Origin: Adlercreutzia hattorii
Lineage (GTDB): Bacteria; Actinomycetota; Coriobacteriia; Coriobacteriales; Eggerthellaceae
Direction of reading: 5' to 3'
NCBI RefSeq assembly: GCF_011405655.1
Contig: NZ_AP022829.1
Span: 2,465,001 to 2,529,000 of the forward strand
DNA length: 64,000 bases
Shown here: one piece after another, positions 1 to 8,433 of the stretch
Position numbering within the stretch: position 1 is the stretch's first letter
How the letters are laid out: each line of letters begins with the position of its first letter
Translations under genes and position numbers: made by a program
Notes under the pieces: model-generated
What the model was told of the DNA's origin: nothing
The model's database searches: none
What the model saw: the letters and a program-made list of their open reading frames with translations, nothing else

Positions 1-405
1 TCAAGGGATGCTCCTTTGCGCGCGATAAACATTACTCTCAAACTCGGCTATTGTAGCACCGCGCGCTTTTCCGCTTTGTTTCCTCGCACGCGAACACGGT
101 AATTTCCACACAAAAGCGCTCGTCGCCTTTTCCGGATCTTTCAAACCCCTCTTTTCGGGATTTCGCCCGCGAATGCCACTTCGACCCCGAAATGGCCGAT
201 CCCGATCCCCCCCTTCTGCCATTTCTGCCCTCAACTGGCATTTTTCTGCCACTTGAGGCCCGGAATGGCGCACCTCCATCCCGCAGGTCGACCATTTCGG
301 GGTCGAACTGGCATTTAGTCCGGATAATCCGAAAATGCCGCATCTCCAATAGCGATAGTTCCGACAAGCGCAATCGATAGGCTCCCGCAGGAAGTCACCT
401 GTCGT
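1..405. other. Structured non-coding region with nested inverted repeats
   Basis: No convincing gene is present; the open frames here are short and have no recognisable motif. The block contains a 24-base inverted repeat (172-195 against 292-315, 23 of 24 positions complementary), enclosing a second stem (230-240 against 247-257, one mismatch, six-base loop of mostly T). A third small dyad lies at 321-331. The element TGCCA/TGGCA recurs several times. It lies beyond the 3' end of a leftward gene, so it could be a 3' structure, a small RNA or a repeat element; the sequence alone does not decide. Confidence 0.5.
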
Positions 406-1308
406 CTACTCCTGCAAGGCGGAGCAGAGGGCGTCGAGCAGCGTGATGGCGTAGTGCTGGGCGGAGCGCTCCGGGCCGGCCTCTAGCCACATGGTGCCGG
501 GGAGCAGCACCGACACGCGGGGCCAGCTCGCGTCTCGGGCCACATCGACGGCCGAGGCCAAACGCAGCCCTAGCGTATCCTCTTCCGCATAGGACACCAG
601 CGGCACCCCGGCCTCGGCGTCCGTCGCGCTCAGCAGCACGTGCACGAGCATCATAGACGCGTCCGGCGGTACCGAGAGCGCGTCGGCGCTGATGATCTTG
701 GAGGCGGGATTGGTGGCCTGAGCCACGTTCGACATGCGCGAGGCCACGGCCCGAGAGAACTCATCGGTGCCGAACAGGCACACGGCGTTGCGCTCGAGCA
801 CATCGGCCGCACGGGCGAAGCCCAAATGGCGCACCGGGCTGTGAGTAGCTTCCTTGCCGACCCAGGAGTGGGCCAGGTTGCGCAGCGCCGCATAGGTGTA
901 GGCACCGGCGATGCCATCGGAGGGCAAACCCAAGTTCAGCTGGAAGCGACGGAGCGCCTCTTCGGTGTGAGCACCGAAGATGGCGTCGCGGGTGCCGTAG
1001 AAGAACCCGAGCGCGCCCAGCGCCTGTTGCAGCTCAAGCACGTCGTGCCCGTGGAAGTAGGGCATGCGCAGATACAGCGTGCGGTCGCCCAGGTTGTAGG
1101 TGGCGTCCACCAAGGCCGCCCACACCTTCTCGGTCACCTCTTCGCTCGGCGGGAGCGCCGAGGCAGCGAGGAACTCGGCCAAAGCGGCGGCGGTAGCGTC
1201 ATCGAAAATGCCGGTGATGGCGTCCTCGGGAAGATGCCCGATGCGGGCCAGGCGCGTCTGCACGTCCTCGACGGCGGCGCCGGTGTCGTTTCTCTTGATA
1301 GGTTCCAT
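406..1308 (-). CDS. Peptidoglycan-binding-domain protein
   Basis: A 300-residue protein with two peptidoglycan-binding-like (PG_binding_1) repeats: a weaker one at about residues 4-68 and a clear one at about residues 78-146, with the typical V-x-E/L-L-Q-x-x-L ... G-x-x-F-G ... A-L-x-x-F-Q-x-x-x-G-L pattern. The remaining ~150 residues resemble no family I can name confidently; they have the alternating hydrophobic strand/helix pattern of an alpha/beta domain and may be a degenerate amidase-like fold. There is no signal peptide, so a cytoplasmic or wall-synthesis-associated role is as likely as an exported one. The start lies one base after the stop of the upstream prenyl synthase gene, so the two are probably co-translated and co-regulated, which suggests a link to lipid carrier or cell-wall metabolism. 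Confidence 0.75.
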   Translation of the reverse strand: MEPIKRNDTGAAVEDVQTRLARIGHLPEDAITGIFDDATAAALAEFLAASALPPSEEVTEKVWAALVDATYNLGDRTLYLRMPYFHGHDVLELQQALGALGFFYGTRDAIFGAHTEEALRRFQLNLGLPSDGIAGAYTYAALRNLAHSWVGKEATHSPVRHLGFARAADVLERNAVCLFGTDEFSRAVASRMSNVAQATNPASKIISADALSVPPDASMMLVHVLLSATDAEAGVPLVSYAEEDTLGLRLASAVDVARDASWPRVSVLLPGTMWLEAGPERSAQHYAITLLDALCSALQE

Positions 1309-1309
1309 G

Positions 1310-2365
1310 TTACTTCAACCTGTTCACGAACCAGTCGGCCATGGATACGAGCAAGTCGCGGTACTGCGAAGGGGGCAACGCCCCGGCCAACCGCGCCTTG
1401 GCATTCAGCGTCAGATCCTCGGCAAAGGTGCGGGCGTAATCGATGGACCCCGTCTCCTCCATGATGGCCACGGCCTCGGCGAGCACCTCCGGGTCGCGCT
1501 CCTTCGACGACAGGATCTCGACGAGACGCTCGCGCGCCTCGGGCGCCGCGTTCTGCAGGGCGTGCACCACAACCAGCGTGCGCTTGCCCTCGGTGATATC
1601 GCTGCGGAAGTCCTTCTTCTTGGCCTCGTCGGTGCCCACGAGGTTCAGCAAATCGTCCTGGATTTGGAAGGCGAGGCCCGTGTCCAACCCGTAGCTGCGC
1701 AGGGCCTCCACGATCTCGTCGTCGGCGCTGCCCACGATGGCGCCCACGGCCAGCGGCACCGCGCCGGAGTAATGGGCCGTCTTGTGGATGGCCATGGTGA
1801 GATAGTCCTCGGGCGTGATGTCGTAGCGGCCGTCGCGGGCCCAGCCCAGATCGAGCGCCTGACCCTCCACCGTGCGGCAGGTCATGGCGATGAGCTCCTT
1901 GATAACGCGCACCTTCACGGCGTCCTCGAGCAGCGGGTCGTTCACCACCGGACCGTTTACCATGGAAAGCGCCAAGTCGCCCATATTGATGGCCAGCCCC
2001 AGCCCCTCGGTGAGGTGCAGGCAGGGCTCGCCGCGGCGCAGCTCGGCCTCGTCGGCGATGTCATCGTGGATGAGGGCCGCTGAATGGAAATGTTCGATGG
2101 CGGCGGCGGCAGTGGCGGCGCGATTGGGGTCGCCTCCCACGGCCAGGCAGGCCGCGAAGCAGATGAGCGGGCGGTGGCGCTTGCCCGCGTTCTCGCTGTA
2201 ATGATAGAGGGGATCGTACAGGTAGCGATCCATATCCCCATGGGCCCCATGGGGAATATAACTGTTGATCAGCTCCCCGACCGGATCGGCGTAGGCTTTC
2301 AAATAGTCTTCGAACGTGGTGGGCGTCTCTTCGACGCCTGCGAGGATTTCTGAGATGTTCTTCAT
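1310..2365 (-). CDS. Polyprenyl diphosphate synthase
   Basis: A 351-residue all-helical isoprenoid synthase of the trans-prenyltransferase family. It condenses isopentenyl diphosphate with allylic diphosphates to make a polyprenyl chain, used for menaquinone side chains or geranylgeranyl-type lipids. The first aspartate-rich motif is seen as H-D-D-I-A-D around residue 97 followed by R-R-G, and the second as Q-D-D-L-L-N around residue 237; both bind Mg2+-diphosphate. The length fits the family. Chain length cannot be inferred reliably. In a quinone-dependent anaerobe with many quinol-linked reductases, menaquinone side-chain synthesis is a reasonable guess. It is the first gene of a two-gene unit with the PG-binding-domain protein. 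Confidence 0.9.
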   Translation of the reverse strand: MKNISEILAGVEETPTTFEDYLKAYADPVGELINSYIPHGAHGDMDRYLYDPLYHYSENAGKRHRPLICFAACLAVGGDPNRAATAAAAIEHFHSAALIHDDIADEAELRRGEPCLHLTEGLGLAINMGDLALSMVNGPVVNDPLLEDAVKVRVIKELIAMTCRTVEGQALDLGWARDGRYDITPEDYLTMAIHKTAHYSGAVPLAVGAIVGSADDEIVEALRSYGLDTGLAFQIQDDLLNLVGTDEAKKKDFRSDITEGKRTLVVVHALQNAAPEARERLVEILSSKERDPEVLAEAVAIMEETGSIDYARTFAEDLTLNAKARLAGALPPSQYRDLLVSMADWFVNRLK

Positions 2366-2526
2366 AGCGCTTTCTTGCCAGAGGACGGTCGTTTCAGCAT
2401 CGCATCATGATACCACGGGCGAACGGACGCGTCCCGCGCGATCGGCCCATCGACAAGATTGTAAGATTTGGCGGCGAAAAGCACCCCACAAGCCGCCCCC
2501 TGCAGTATTCCTGCAATTGCAACCTG

Positions 2527-2832
2527 CTACAGAAGGCGGGCATAATCCCGCGACTTGTGGACGATGCGGCAAACGACTATCTGGCCATCTGCCACCTTGT
2601 ATAGCGCAATATAGTTGTTCATCGGGGCGCATCGGTAGCCGCGCTCAGCCAGCTCGGGCACCCGGGAAAGGCCATACAGCTCGGGATTCTCCGCCACGAG
2701 GTTCACTTGTTTGTCGAATTCCTCCATGAAGTTCCGCGCAGCCTGCTCACTCCGCGACATGCTGACAAGATACCCGACAATGTCGCGGTACTCCTGCTGG
2801 GCCTCTGCCAATATGACCTTCCTATAGGCCAT
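2527..2832 (-). CDS. RelE/ParE-family toxin
   Basis: A 101-residue small basic protein with the RelE/ParE fold signature: N-terminal A-x-x-E-Y-x-D-I helix, central E-N-P-x-x-Y/G-L-S-R-V-P-E-L turn, then the strands Y-R-C-A-P-M-N-N-Y-I-A-L-Y-K-V and I-V-V-C-R-I-V-H-K-S-R-D-Y ending the core. Members are either ribosome-dependent mRNA endonucleases or gyrase inhibitors; the I-x-H-x-x-R-D-Y ending is shared by both, so the target is not determined. Its start overlaps the last 11 bases of the antitoxin gene upstream, the normal antitoxin-first arrangement. Confidence 0.85.
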   Translation of the reverse strand: MAYRKVILAEAQQEYRDIVGYLVSMSRSEQAARNFMEEFDKQVNLVAENPELYGLSRVPELAERGYRCAPMNNYIALYKVADGQIVVCRIVHKSRDYARLL

Positions 2833-3088
2833 ACTCTTCCCTCACTCCGGCGACAAAATCGTCGTAATCGCAGTAAGCCCCCGCTTCCAGCTCCTGTTCG
2901 GATCGCATAGCTCGGGAGAGCAGCCGCGCTCGCGCCATCTCGTCCCGCATAGCACGGTACTGCTCGTCGCTGAGGCAGTGGAAAATCTCGCAGCCGTTCT
3001 TCGTCACCGTCACATCGCGCTCGCGCTCGACAAGCTCAGCGAATTCGGCCGTATTCTTCATACTTCTCACCGGAACGCATACCGGCAT
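2822..3088 (-). CDS. Phd/YefM-type antitoxin
   Basis: An 88-residue protein beginning M-P-V-C-V-P-V-R-S-M-K-N-T-A-E-F-A-E-L, the typical Phd/YefM DNA-binding N terminus, followed by V-T-V-T-K-N-G and an acidic C-terminal tail suited to wrapping the toxin. It should neutralise the downstream RelE/ParE toxin and repress its own operon. I chose the start at 3088 because an AGGGAG ribosome-binding site lies five bases upstream; the longer reading frame to 3178 has no binding site and its extra residues are not family-like. A TACAAT -10-like box sits at 3115-3120 on the same strand. Confidence 0.85.
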   Translation of the reverse strand: MPVCVPVRSMKNTAEFAELVERERDVTVTKNGCEIFHCLSDEQYRAMRDEMARARLLSRAMRSEQELEAGAYCDYDDFVAGVREEYGL

Positions 3089-3103
3089 AAAGACTCCCTT
3101 CAT

Positions 3104-3418
3104 AGCGTGGCCTAATTGTACCACATCCATAAAGGGACTCGTCGTAGGCGTTGCCAGGCCGCCTCTTGCGCAACCCATGCCCCTTCGCTCCTCTCAAGAC
3201 GCGTCTTTGTACCCTCCGAGAAGAGCCTAACAGAACCGAACCGCGACGGCGACGCGGGGAAGCCGCGGCCTTGCCCCTCCCCAAACCGCGACGAAGTCCC
3301 GGTGCGGCAAGTCTCGGCGACGCGCGACGGAATCCTGGGCCGCAGCCAGCAACAGGGGCGGGGCCCGACAGCATCAGCCGAGCCCCACCCCCAAGAAAGT
3401 CTTTCCCAATTGAAGCAG
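3104..3418. other. Intergenic gap with TA promoter and hairpin
   Basis: No gene is supported here. The left end carries the probable antitoxin promoter (TACAAT box at 3115-3120, minus strand). A GC-rich dyad at 3355-3366 / 3380-3391 (GGGGCGGGGC against its near complement) lies just downstream of the leftward ferric-reductase-like gene and may act as its terminator, although its T tract is poor. Confidence 0.4.
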
Positions 3419-4138
3419 CTAGGCTGCGCAGTCCTCGGGCTCAAGCTCGGGAACCCGCGTGGCAGCCGCCGCGTCGGCACGCCGGTCGACGAGCGCCCGG
3501 CGGACGCGCAGCGCGGCGTAGGCGCCAAAGATCACCGTGTACACGACCACACTTGCCACAGCGGCCTCGCCGCCCTGGCTCGCCGCCGGCGCCAGCATCA
3601 GCATGAGGTGCACGTACACCAAGCCGAAGAACACATAGGCCCACCGCTGCAGGCGCTTCCAGCTATCGGTGCGCATGCGGCGCTTTACGAAGGCGAAAGA
3701 GGTCACGCCCAGCACCAGCAGAAGCACGAGCAGCGCGAGCGCTACCACCAGGGCGCTCACCACATTCACCCCCAGCGTGCCGCCGAGTCGCGGAGCGTAG
3801 GAGCCCAAATACACCGCCATATGCCCGCAAGCCAAAATGCATGCGATAATGGACAACTCGCTGCGCACCGGCTTAAGCCACTGATGCACCTTCGATCCCT
3901 TGGCGAACACACCGATGTACATGACCACCACAAACAGCGCCAGCGACAGCACACACTTGCCCATGAGCAGCGTAAGCGGCCCCATTACAACACGGGGGAG
4001 CAGCCCCTCGACGCCAATGACGTAGGCCACGTCAGCCGCCACAGCCAGTACGTAAAACGCCACCGGCCACTTATGCAGCGGCGTGCGCAGAGCCAGGCAA
4101 GCCGCCACCGTCACCGCCAAAACCATAAGGAATGTCAT
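3419..4138 (-). CDS. Ferric-reductase-like transmembrane protein
   Basis: A 239-residue integral membrane protein with about six hydrophobic segments. Histidines inside helices (C-G-H-M-A-V-Y at about residue 105 and V-Y-V-H-L-M-L-M at about residue 175) are spaced as expected for the haem-binding ferric-reductase-like / MsrQ (YedZ) membrane domain family. The likely role is a b-haem quinol-oxidising membrane anchor that passes electrons outward, replacing a DmsC-type subunit. It is the last gene of the dmsA-dmsB-torD operon, with a 20-base gap to the chaperone gene. The acidic, charged C-terminal tail is presumably cytoplasmic. The exact family could also be an uncharacterised relative. Confidence 0.75.
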   Translation of the reverse strand: MTFLMVLAVTVAACLALRTPLHKWPVAFYVLAVAADVAYVIGVEGLLPRVVMGPLTLLMGKCVLSLALFVVVMYIGVFAKGSKVHQWLKPVRSELSIIACILACGHMAVYLGSYAPRLGGTLGVNVVSALVVALALLVLLLVLGVTSFAFVKRRMRTDSWKRLQRWAYVFFGLVYVHLMLMLAPAASQGGEAAVASVVVYTVIFGAYAALRVRRALVDRRADAAAATRVPELEPEDCAA

Positions 4139-4158
4139 TGCTTGCTCCTCACCCTCGC

Positions 4159-4893
4159 CTATGCCGCACGCTCAGCAAGCGTTGCCAGCAGAAAACGCCC
4201 GTACGCCGCCAGCGCGCCATAGAAGCGCTCGGCCGCCGGGTCCACCTTGCCCGCCTGCGCGAGGCGTTCGACCTCTTCAGCCGTGCGCGTCAGGAAATCC
4301 GGCAGCCACAAAGCCGCGTGGTCTCGAACGAAATCAGCAACCCGACCCCGCCAAAGCGCCACGGCCTCTTCATCTTCCGCCTCTAAAGAAGCCGCCTCGC
4401 TGCCAAGGAGAAACGAGAGGAACGCCCATTCGTTCCACGCGCTGTCGCACGGCTCGGTCTCGGCGTCCTTCGGCAGAACGCCGCTCTCACGCATGGTTTT
4501 CTCGACACGCAGGGTCAGCGCCGTACGGAACAGCGCCGGCGCTCCGGGCAACCCCTCGCGAACGTGCACAAACGCGCTCTCGTAGGGAAAAATGGCCACT
4601 CCGCTTCCTTGGCGCGCGTACAGCAGCGACCATGCGCGGCGCAATGCGGCCCCGAGCGCCTCAGCATCTTCGTCGGCAGCGCACACGAAGCCTTCGCAAA
4701 GCGCCTCAATGTCACCAGCGCGCCCGTCATCACGCGCTGCCGCCACGTCTTTCGCGCAGCCAACCGCGTCGTCGTGCACCGATCCGCTCGCCACCGCTGC
4801 CGCCACATCGTTGTCAGGAAAGCGCGTCAGCGCGCTCATCAATTCGCAACCGTCGGCCAAGCCGACAACTTTCCTCATATCCTCTGCGCTCAC
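4159..4893 (-). CDS. TorD/DmsD-type molybdoenzyme chaperone
   Basis: A 244-residue, all-helical cytoplasmic protein with the TorD-family landmarks Y-E-S-A-F-V around residue 105 and H-A-A-L-W-L-P-D-F around residue 195, in the usual order. Such chaperones bind the Tat signal peptide and the apo-form of a molybdopterin oxidoreductase, holding it until the cofactor is inserted. The gene lies between the ferredoxin subunit and the membrane subunit of the upstream reductase, so its client is presumably the catalytic subunit encoded at 5639-8119. Confidence 0.85.
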   Translation of the reverse strand: MSAEDMRKVVGLADGCELMSALTRFPDNDVAAAVASGSVHDDAVGCAKDVAAARDDGRAGDIEALCEGFVCAADEDAEALGAALRRAWSLLYARQGSGVAIFPYESAFVHVREGLPGAPALFRTALTLRVEKTMRESGVLPKDAETEPCDSAWNEWAFLSFLLGSEAASLEAEDEEAVALWRGRVADFVRDHAALWLPDFLTRTAEEVERLAQAGKVDPAAERFYGALAAYGRFLLATLAERAA

Positions 4894-4961
4894 GAAGCCT
4901 CCTTACAAAGAGGCGGGCGCCGTACTTTCCGACGCCCGCCCTGCCGTTTCCAGATACGCGC

Positions 4962-5624
4962 TTACTTCAAGTAGTAGACACTCGGGTTCGTCCCCGCCGA
5001 CTCCAGCATGAGGTGATAGTCGCGGCCCTCGATGGCCTTCGACACCTCAGATTCCGGATCGTCCAAATCGCCCCAGTAGCGGGCGCGGGCCGGGCACAGC
5101 TGCATGCAGGCCGGCACATCTCCGCGATCGACGAGGTTCTTGCAGAACGTGCACTTCTCCACCGTCCCGGCCTTGTGGGGCGGGGCGTCGAACTCGCCGA
5201 CCTCAACCTCAAGGTAATACTCGGGGTTGTCGCTGATAAGGGTGCGGACGCCCTCGTAGGGGCACGCCTTGATGCAGGACTCGCACCCGATGCACAGATC
5301 CGTATCAACGAACACGATGCCGTCCTCGCGCTGCTGGGTTGCGCCAGTGGGGCACACGCTCAGGCAGGCCGGATCAGCACAGTGCTGGCACTGCATGGGC
5401 AGGAAGTTCAGCGTGCAATTGGGGAAGGTGCCGCCGGCGTTGTCGTTGGCAAGGGCGCCGCGGGACACGGCGGTACCAATGGTGTCGAAATCGTCATCGG
5501 TCTTGGTGTACACGACGTTGTACGTCAGCTCCTTCGGCAGATTGTTCGCTATCTTGCACGCCGCAGCGCACGCCTGGCATCCGATGCAGCGACGAAGGTC
5601 GATCGCCATTCCGTATCGAGTCAT
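4962..5624 (-). CDS. DmsB-like four-cluster ferredoxin subunit
   Basis: A 220-residue iron-sulfur protein with four cysteine sets: C-I-G-C-Q-A-C-x3-C at the N terminus, C-Q-H-C-x4-C-x3-C-P, C-I-G-C-E-S-C-x3-C-P, and C-T-F-C-x11-C-x3-C. This is the DmsB/PhsB/NrfC pattern for four [4Fe-4S] clusters, which carry electrons between the membrane quinol oxidase and the molybdenum subunit. There is no signal peptide of its own; such subunits are carried across with the Tat-exported partner. It starts 14 bases after the catalytic gene ends, with an AGGGAGG binding site. Confidence 0.92.
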   Translation of the reverse strand: MTRYGMAIDLRRCIGCQACAAACKIANNLPKELTYNVVYTKTDDDFDTIGTAVSRGALANDNAGGTFPNCTLNFLPMQCQHCADPACLSVCPTGATQQREDGIVFVDTDLCIGCESCIKACPYEGVRTLISDNPEYYLEVEVGEFDAPPHKAGTVEKCTFCKNLVDRGDVPACMQLCPARARYWGDLDDPESEVSKAIEGRDYHLMLESAGTNPSVYYLK

Positions 5625-5638
5625 CTATCTCAGCCTCC

Positions 5639-8119
5639 CTAGAGCTTCTCGATGGCCACAGCGCAGTCGAAGTAGGACTGGTTTCTGCAGGCCTGGTTGT
5701 ATTCGTTGAAGGTCGTACGAGCAAGGTCGCCGTCAATGTGCTCGCGCGTCAGGAAGCTGCGCGGGCAGTGAACCGCCTTGCGCTGCTCACCGGGATTGAG
5801 GACGGCCAGCATGGTAACCGATCCGCGGTCGTTGTAGAGACGGACGGTATCTCCCTCTTCGATACCCAGCTCGGCGGCATCTTCCGGATTGATACGGCAC
5901 ACCGGTGCGGCCTCGAACTCCTTCAGATAATCGACGTCGTACCACTGAGTGTGGGCGCGGGTGCGCATATGCTCGCAGCAGATGGTGAAGGGGTACTTCT
6001 CGCGGATGGGGTTGGAAAGATCGGCCTCGCGCGCCGGCTCCCAGAAGACCGACAGCTTTTCCTTCTCCAAATCCAGCTCCTGGCCCATCATGTAGTCGGG
6101 CTTGGGATCCTCGCGGTAGAACATGGCGCGTCCCGTAGGCGTTCCGAAAACAGCGCCCTCGAAGGCGATGGTGGGATCGTTGTCGCAACGCAAGTAATTC
6201 TTCTCGCGGATCTTGTCGATAGTGATCCCCTTCTCCTTCCCATAGGGAGTGGAGAGAAGGACATTCAAGTACTCGTCGGCCGTGAACTGGAAGAAGTCAC
6301 CGTATCCCATAGCCTCGGCGATGAGCTTGTAAATCTCGAAGTCCGGCTTGCTCTCGTACAGGGGCTCGACGGCCTTCTCGTTCCACAGCAGATAGGGGTT
6401 GCAGTAGTAGCGGACGCGCAAATCCTCAGTCTCGAACCAGTGGCAAGCAGGCAGCAGGATGTCAGCGTACAGCGCCGTGTCGTTCATGGTCATGTCCTGG
6501 ATGACAATGAACTCGATCGCATTCATGAGCTCGAGGGTCTTGTTCTGATCCGTCTGATTCGAGACGACGTTGGTGCAGGAAGCGTAGAAGGACTTGATGG
6601 GGAAATCCTCGCCAAGCTTCTTGCCCGTGTGCACAATGTTGTTGCAGAAGTCGGTCCAGTTAAGAATAGCGCCGACTCCCTGAGGCACTTCACCCGAGGC
6701 GCTCGGCATCGTGATGCATGCCTGCACATTGCCCTCGCCGAAGTTCGGCTCGCCGGTGAACAGACCCGATCCCGAACGACCCATCTGGCCAGACACGAGC
6801 AGAAGCGAGTTGATGCACTTCGAGCTGTACATGCCGTTGTTGTAGTGGTTCAGACCGAACTTCATGTCCGTCTGAACATCGCCTTCCTGCGTGTAGAGGT
6901 GCGCGAGGTGCTGGATGTCCTCGACGCTCACGCCGGTCACCTCGGAGGTGTGCTCCAGCGTCCACGGCTCAACCGCTTCCCGCACCAGCTCCATCTCCGT
7001 GCGCACCGCGATGCCCTGGATGGGGGCAACCCCGCCGAGCGCAGGCTTGACGGCCTGTGCCAGGGGCACAGCGCTGGAAGTCTCCTCGTCCCACACCACG
7101 TAGGGGTCGACGGGAACTTCCTCGCCCTGAGCGTTGGTCGCAGTCTCGGTCGGCTCCACACCCAAGTCGCTCATGCGCAGGAATTTACCGTCCTCCTTGA
7201 TCAGCAGGGGAGCCTCGGTGTGATCGCGCAGGAAGTCGGTCGCTTCCCAGCCCTGCTCGAAGATCTCGTGGATAGCGCCGAGCGCCAGGGCGCCGTCGGT
7301 AGCCGGATGCACCGGGATGAACCAGTCGGCCTTCGAGGGCATGACGCGATAGGCGATATCGATCACCACAAGCTCGGTGCCCGCATCGCGCGCCTCCAGG
7401 AAGAAGTGTGCGAGCTGCTTCTGGGACACCGCCGTGTCGCCGCCCCAAATTACATGGTGCTTGGCGTTAATAGCGTCCGAGCTGCGATTGCCATAGGGGC
7501 CGGCTCCAAACACGTAGGCCCAGGACATCGGCGTAGCAATATCGCGGTCCGGCAGGACACGGCTCGCGCCCATGACGTTCAGCAGGCGAGCCATAATGGA
7601 GCCCTCCGGGGCGCCGCCGCCGAGAGTACCGGTGTTGCCGCTGCCCAGGAACATGGCAATGGACTTCGGGCCGAACTCCTCGGTGTAGCCCTTCCATTTC
7701 TCGGCGATCTCGGCAATCGCCTCATCCCAGCTAATGCGCTCGAACTCGCCACTGCCGCGCTCACCTACACGACGCATGGGGTACTGCAGTCGCTCGGCGC
7801 TGTACACGCGGGCGGGTTGGACAAGGCCCTTCGGGCAGATACGGTCGAACTCGGGGCCGTCATCGAAGTGACCCGCAGTCGTGCGCACCACGCGACCGTC
7901 GCGCACATGGACGTTCAGGTAGCAGCCCTGACCGCACTGGGCACGGCACGCGCCCGAGTAGATCTTCGTCTCCGGAACCTCTACCGTCTCCTCGCCCGTT
8001 TCCGCCAGCGTCTCCTTGGCGGGGGCGCAGCCGACGAGCGCGCCGGTGGCCGTCAGCGCGGCCGCTCCCTTGATGAAATTTCTGCGCGAGAAACTCATGC
8101 CCGTTGTCTGTTCGGTCAT
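5639..8119 (-). CDS. DMSO-reductase-family molybdopterin catalytic subunit
   Basis: An 826-residue exported oxidoreductase. The twin-arginine motif S-R-R-N-F-I-K is at residues 11-17 and is followed by a hydrophobic stretch ending L-V-G-C (Cys31), a possible lipobox. An N-terminal [4Fe-4S] site is visible as Cys58-x3-Cys62-x3-Cys66-x28-Cys95, then the family hallmarks (I-C-P-K-G; I-S-W-D-E-A; N-P at domain joins; the C-terminal molydopterin-binding half around E-M-R-T-R-A-H-T-Q). Substrate (DMSO, TMAO, methionine sulfoxide or another acceptor) cannot be told from sequence. I chose the start at 8119: GAGAGGAG precedes it by seven bases, and the longer frame lacks both a site and a sensible N terminus. 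It heads a four-gene operon and has a two-component system immediately upstream. Confidence 0.93.
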   Translation of the reverse strand: MTEQTTGMSFSRRNFIKGAAALTATGALVGCAPAKETLAETGEETVEVPETKIYSGACRAQCGQGCYLNVHVRDGRVVRTTAGHFDDGPEFDRICPKGLVQPARVYSAERLQYPMRRVGERGSGEFERISWDEAIAEIAEKWKGYTEEFGPKSIAMFLGSGNTGTLGGGAPEGSIMARLLNVMGASRVLPDRDIATPMSWAYVFGAGPYGNRSSDAINAKHHVIWGGDTAVSQKQLAHFFLEARDAGTELVVIDIAYRVMPSKADWFIPVHPATDGALALGAIHEIFEQGWEATDFLRDHTEAPLLIKEDGKFLRMSDLGVEPTETATNAQGEEVPVDPYVVWDEETSSAVPLAQAVKPALGGVAPIQGIAVRTEMELVREAVEPWTLEHTSEVTGVSVEDIQHLAHLYTQEGDVQTDMKFGLNHYNNGMYSSKCINSLLLVSGQMGRSGSGLFTGEPNFGEGNVQACITMPSASGEVPQGVGAILNWTDFCNNIVHTGKKLGEDFPIKSFYASCTNVVSNQTDQNKTLELMNAIEFIVIQDMTMNDTALYADILLPACHWFETEDLRVRYYCNPYLLWNEKAVEPLYESKPDFEIYKLIAEAMGYGDFFQFTADEYLNVLLSTPYGKEKGITIDKIREKNYLRCDNDPTIAFEGAVFGTPTGRAMFYREDPKPDYMMGQELDLEKEKLSVFWEPAREADLSNPIREKYPFTICCEHMRTRAHTQWYDVDYLKEFEAAPVCRINPEDAAELGIEEGDTVRLYNDRGSVTMLAVLNPGEQRKAVHCPRSFLTREHIDGDLARTTFNEYNQACRNQSYFDCAVAIEKL

Positions 8120-8269
8120 GTCCTGACTCCTCTCTCTCCCTCGCATGTTGACGAGGACGTTCGCCAGGGAGGGGGTGGCTCGCGTCCTCGCCCGCGTGAA
8201 AAGTCTCCTCTTTGGACTTTTCGATACTGCCATTATGCCGAGGTGCGCCGATTAATAGCGATACGCTAT

Positions 8270-8310
8270 GCCTAAGCTTTAGGTTAAATTGACCTTAACA
8301 GGAGATTAAG
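8270..8310 (-). promoter_or_regulatory. Candidate response-regulator operator upstream of reductase
   Basis: On the plus strand this reads GCCTAAGCTTT, then a TTAA-rich stretch, ending in TTAACAGGAGATTAAG (8295-8310). The same two blocks, GCCTAAGCTTT and TTAACAGGATATTAAG, recur at 11042-11052 and 11056-11071, upstream of the sensor kinase gene. TTAA half-sites spaced 11 bases apart fit OmpR-family regulators. The inference is that the adjacent response regulator binds both sites. Confidence 0.6.
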
Positions 8311-8341
8311 TGGCCAATCGACAAGCATTCCGAACAGGGCG

Positions 8342-8379
8342 TTTTAGGATTTGGCGATGTTTCATTTTAGGATTTGGCG
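8342..8379. repeat. Pair of 15-base direct repeats in dmsA control region
   Basis: TTTTAGGATTTGGCG occurs at 8342-8356 and again at 8365-8379, start-to-start distance 23 bases (about two helical turns). Its position upstream of the reductase promoter suggests an activator site, perhaps distinct from the TTAA-type site nearer the gene. Confidence 0.55.
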
Positions 8380-8433
8380 CTCGGCGCGACCCGGAGCGGC
8401 CCGCATGATCCACACGATCGCCACAGCCTGTGC

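Larger units (their letters stand above)
8120..8433. other. Control region between response regulator and dmsA-like gene
   Basis: This 314-base gap contains no gene. Next to the reductase gene it has a relatively A+T-rich block, with the repeated motif described at 8270-8310 and a pair of 15-base direct repeats at 8342-8379. It is the most likely promoter and operator region of the reductase operon. Confidence 0.6.

Noticed and set aside
3116-4222. 368-codon plus-strand frame opposite the ferric-reductase-like gene
   Set aside because: His/Arg/Gln-rich sequence typical of antisense frames; the opposite strand encodes a consistent membrane protein in an operon.
5339-8275. Open frame of 978 codons opposite the dmsA-like gene
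   Set aside because: Antisense shadow produced by GC-rich third positions; no motif, and the opposite strand encodes an obvious molybdoenzyme.
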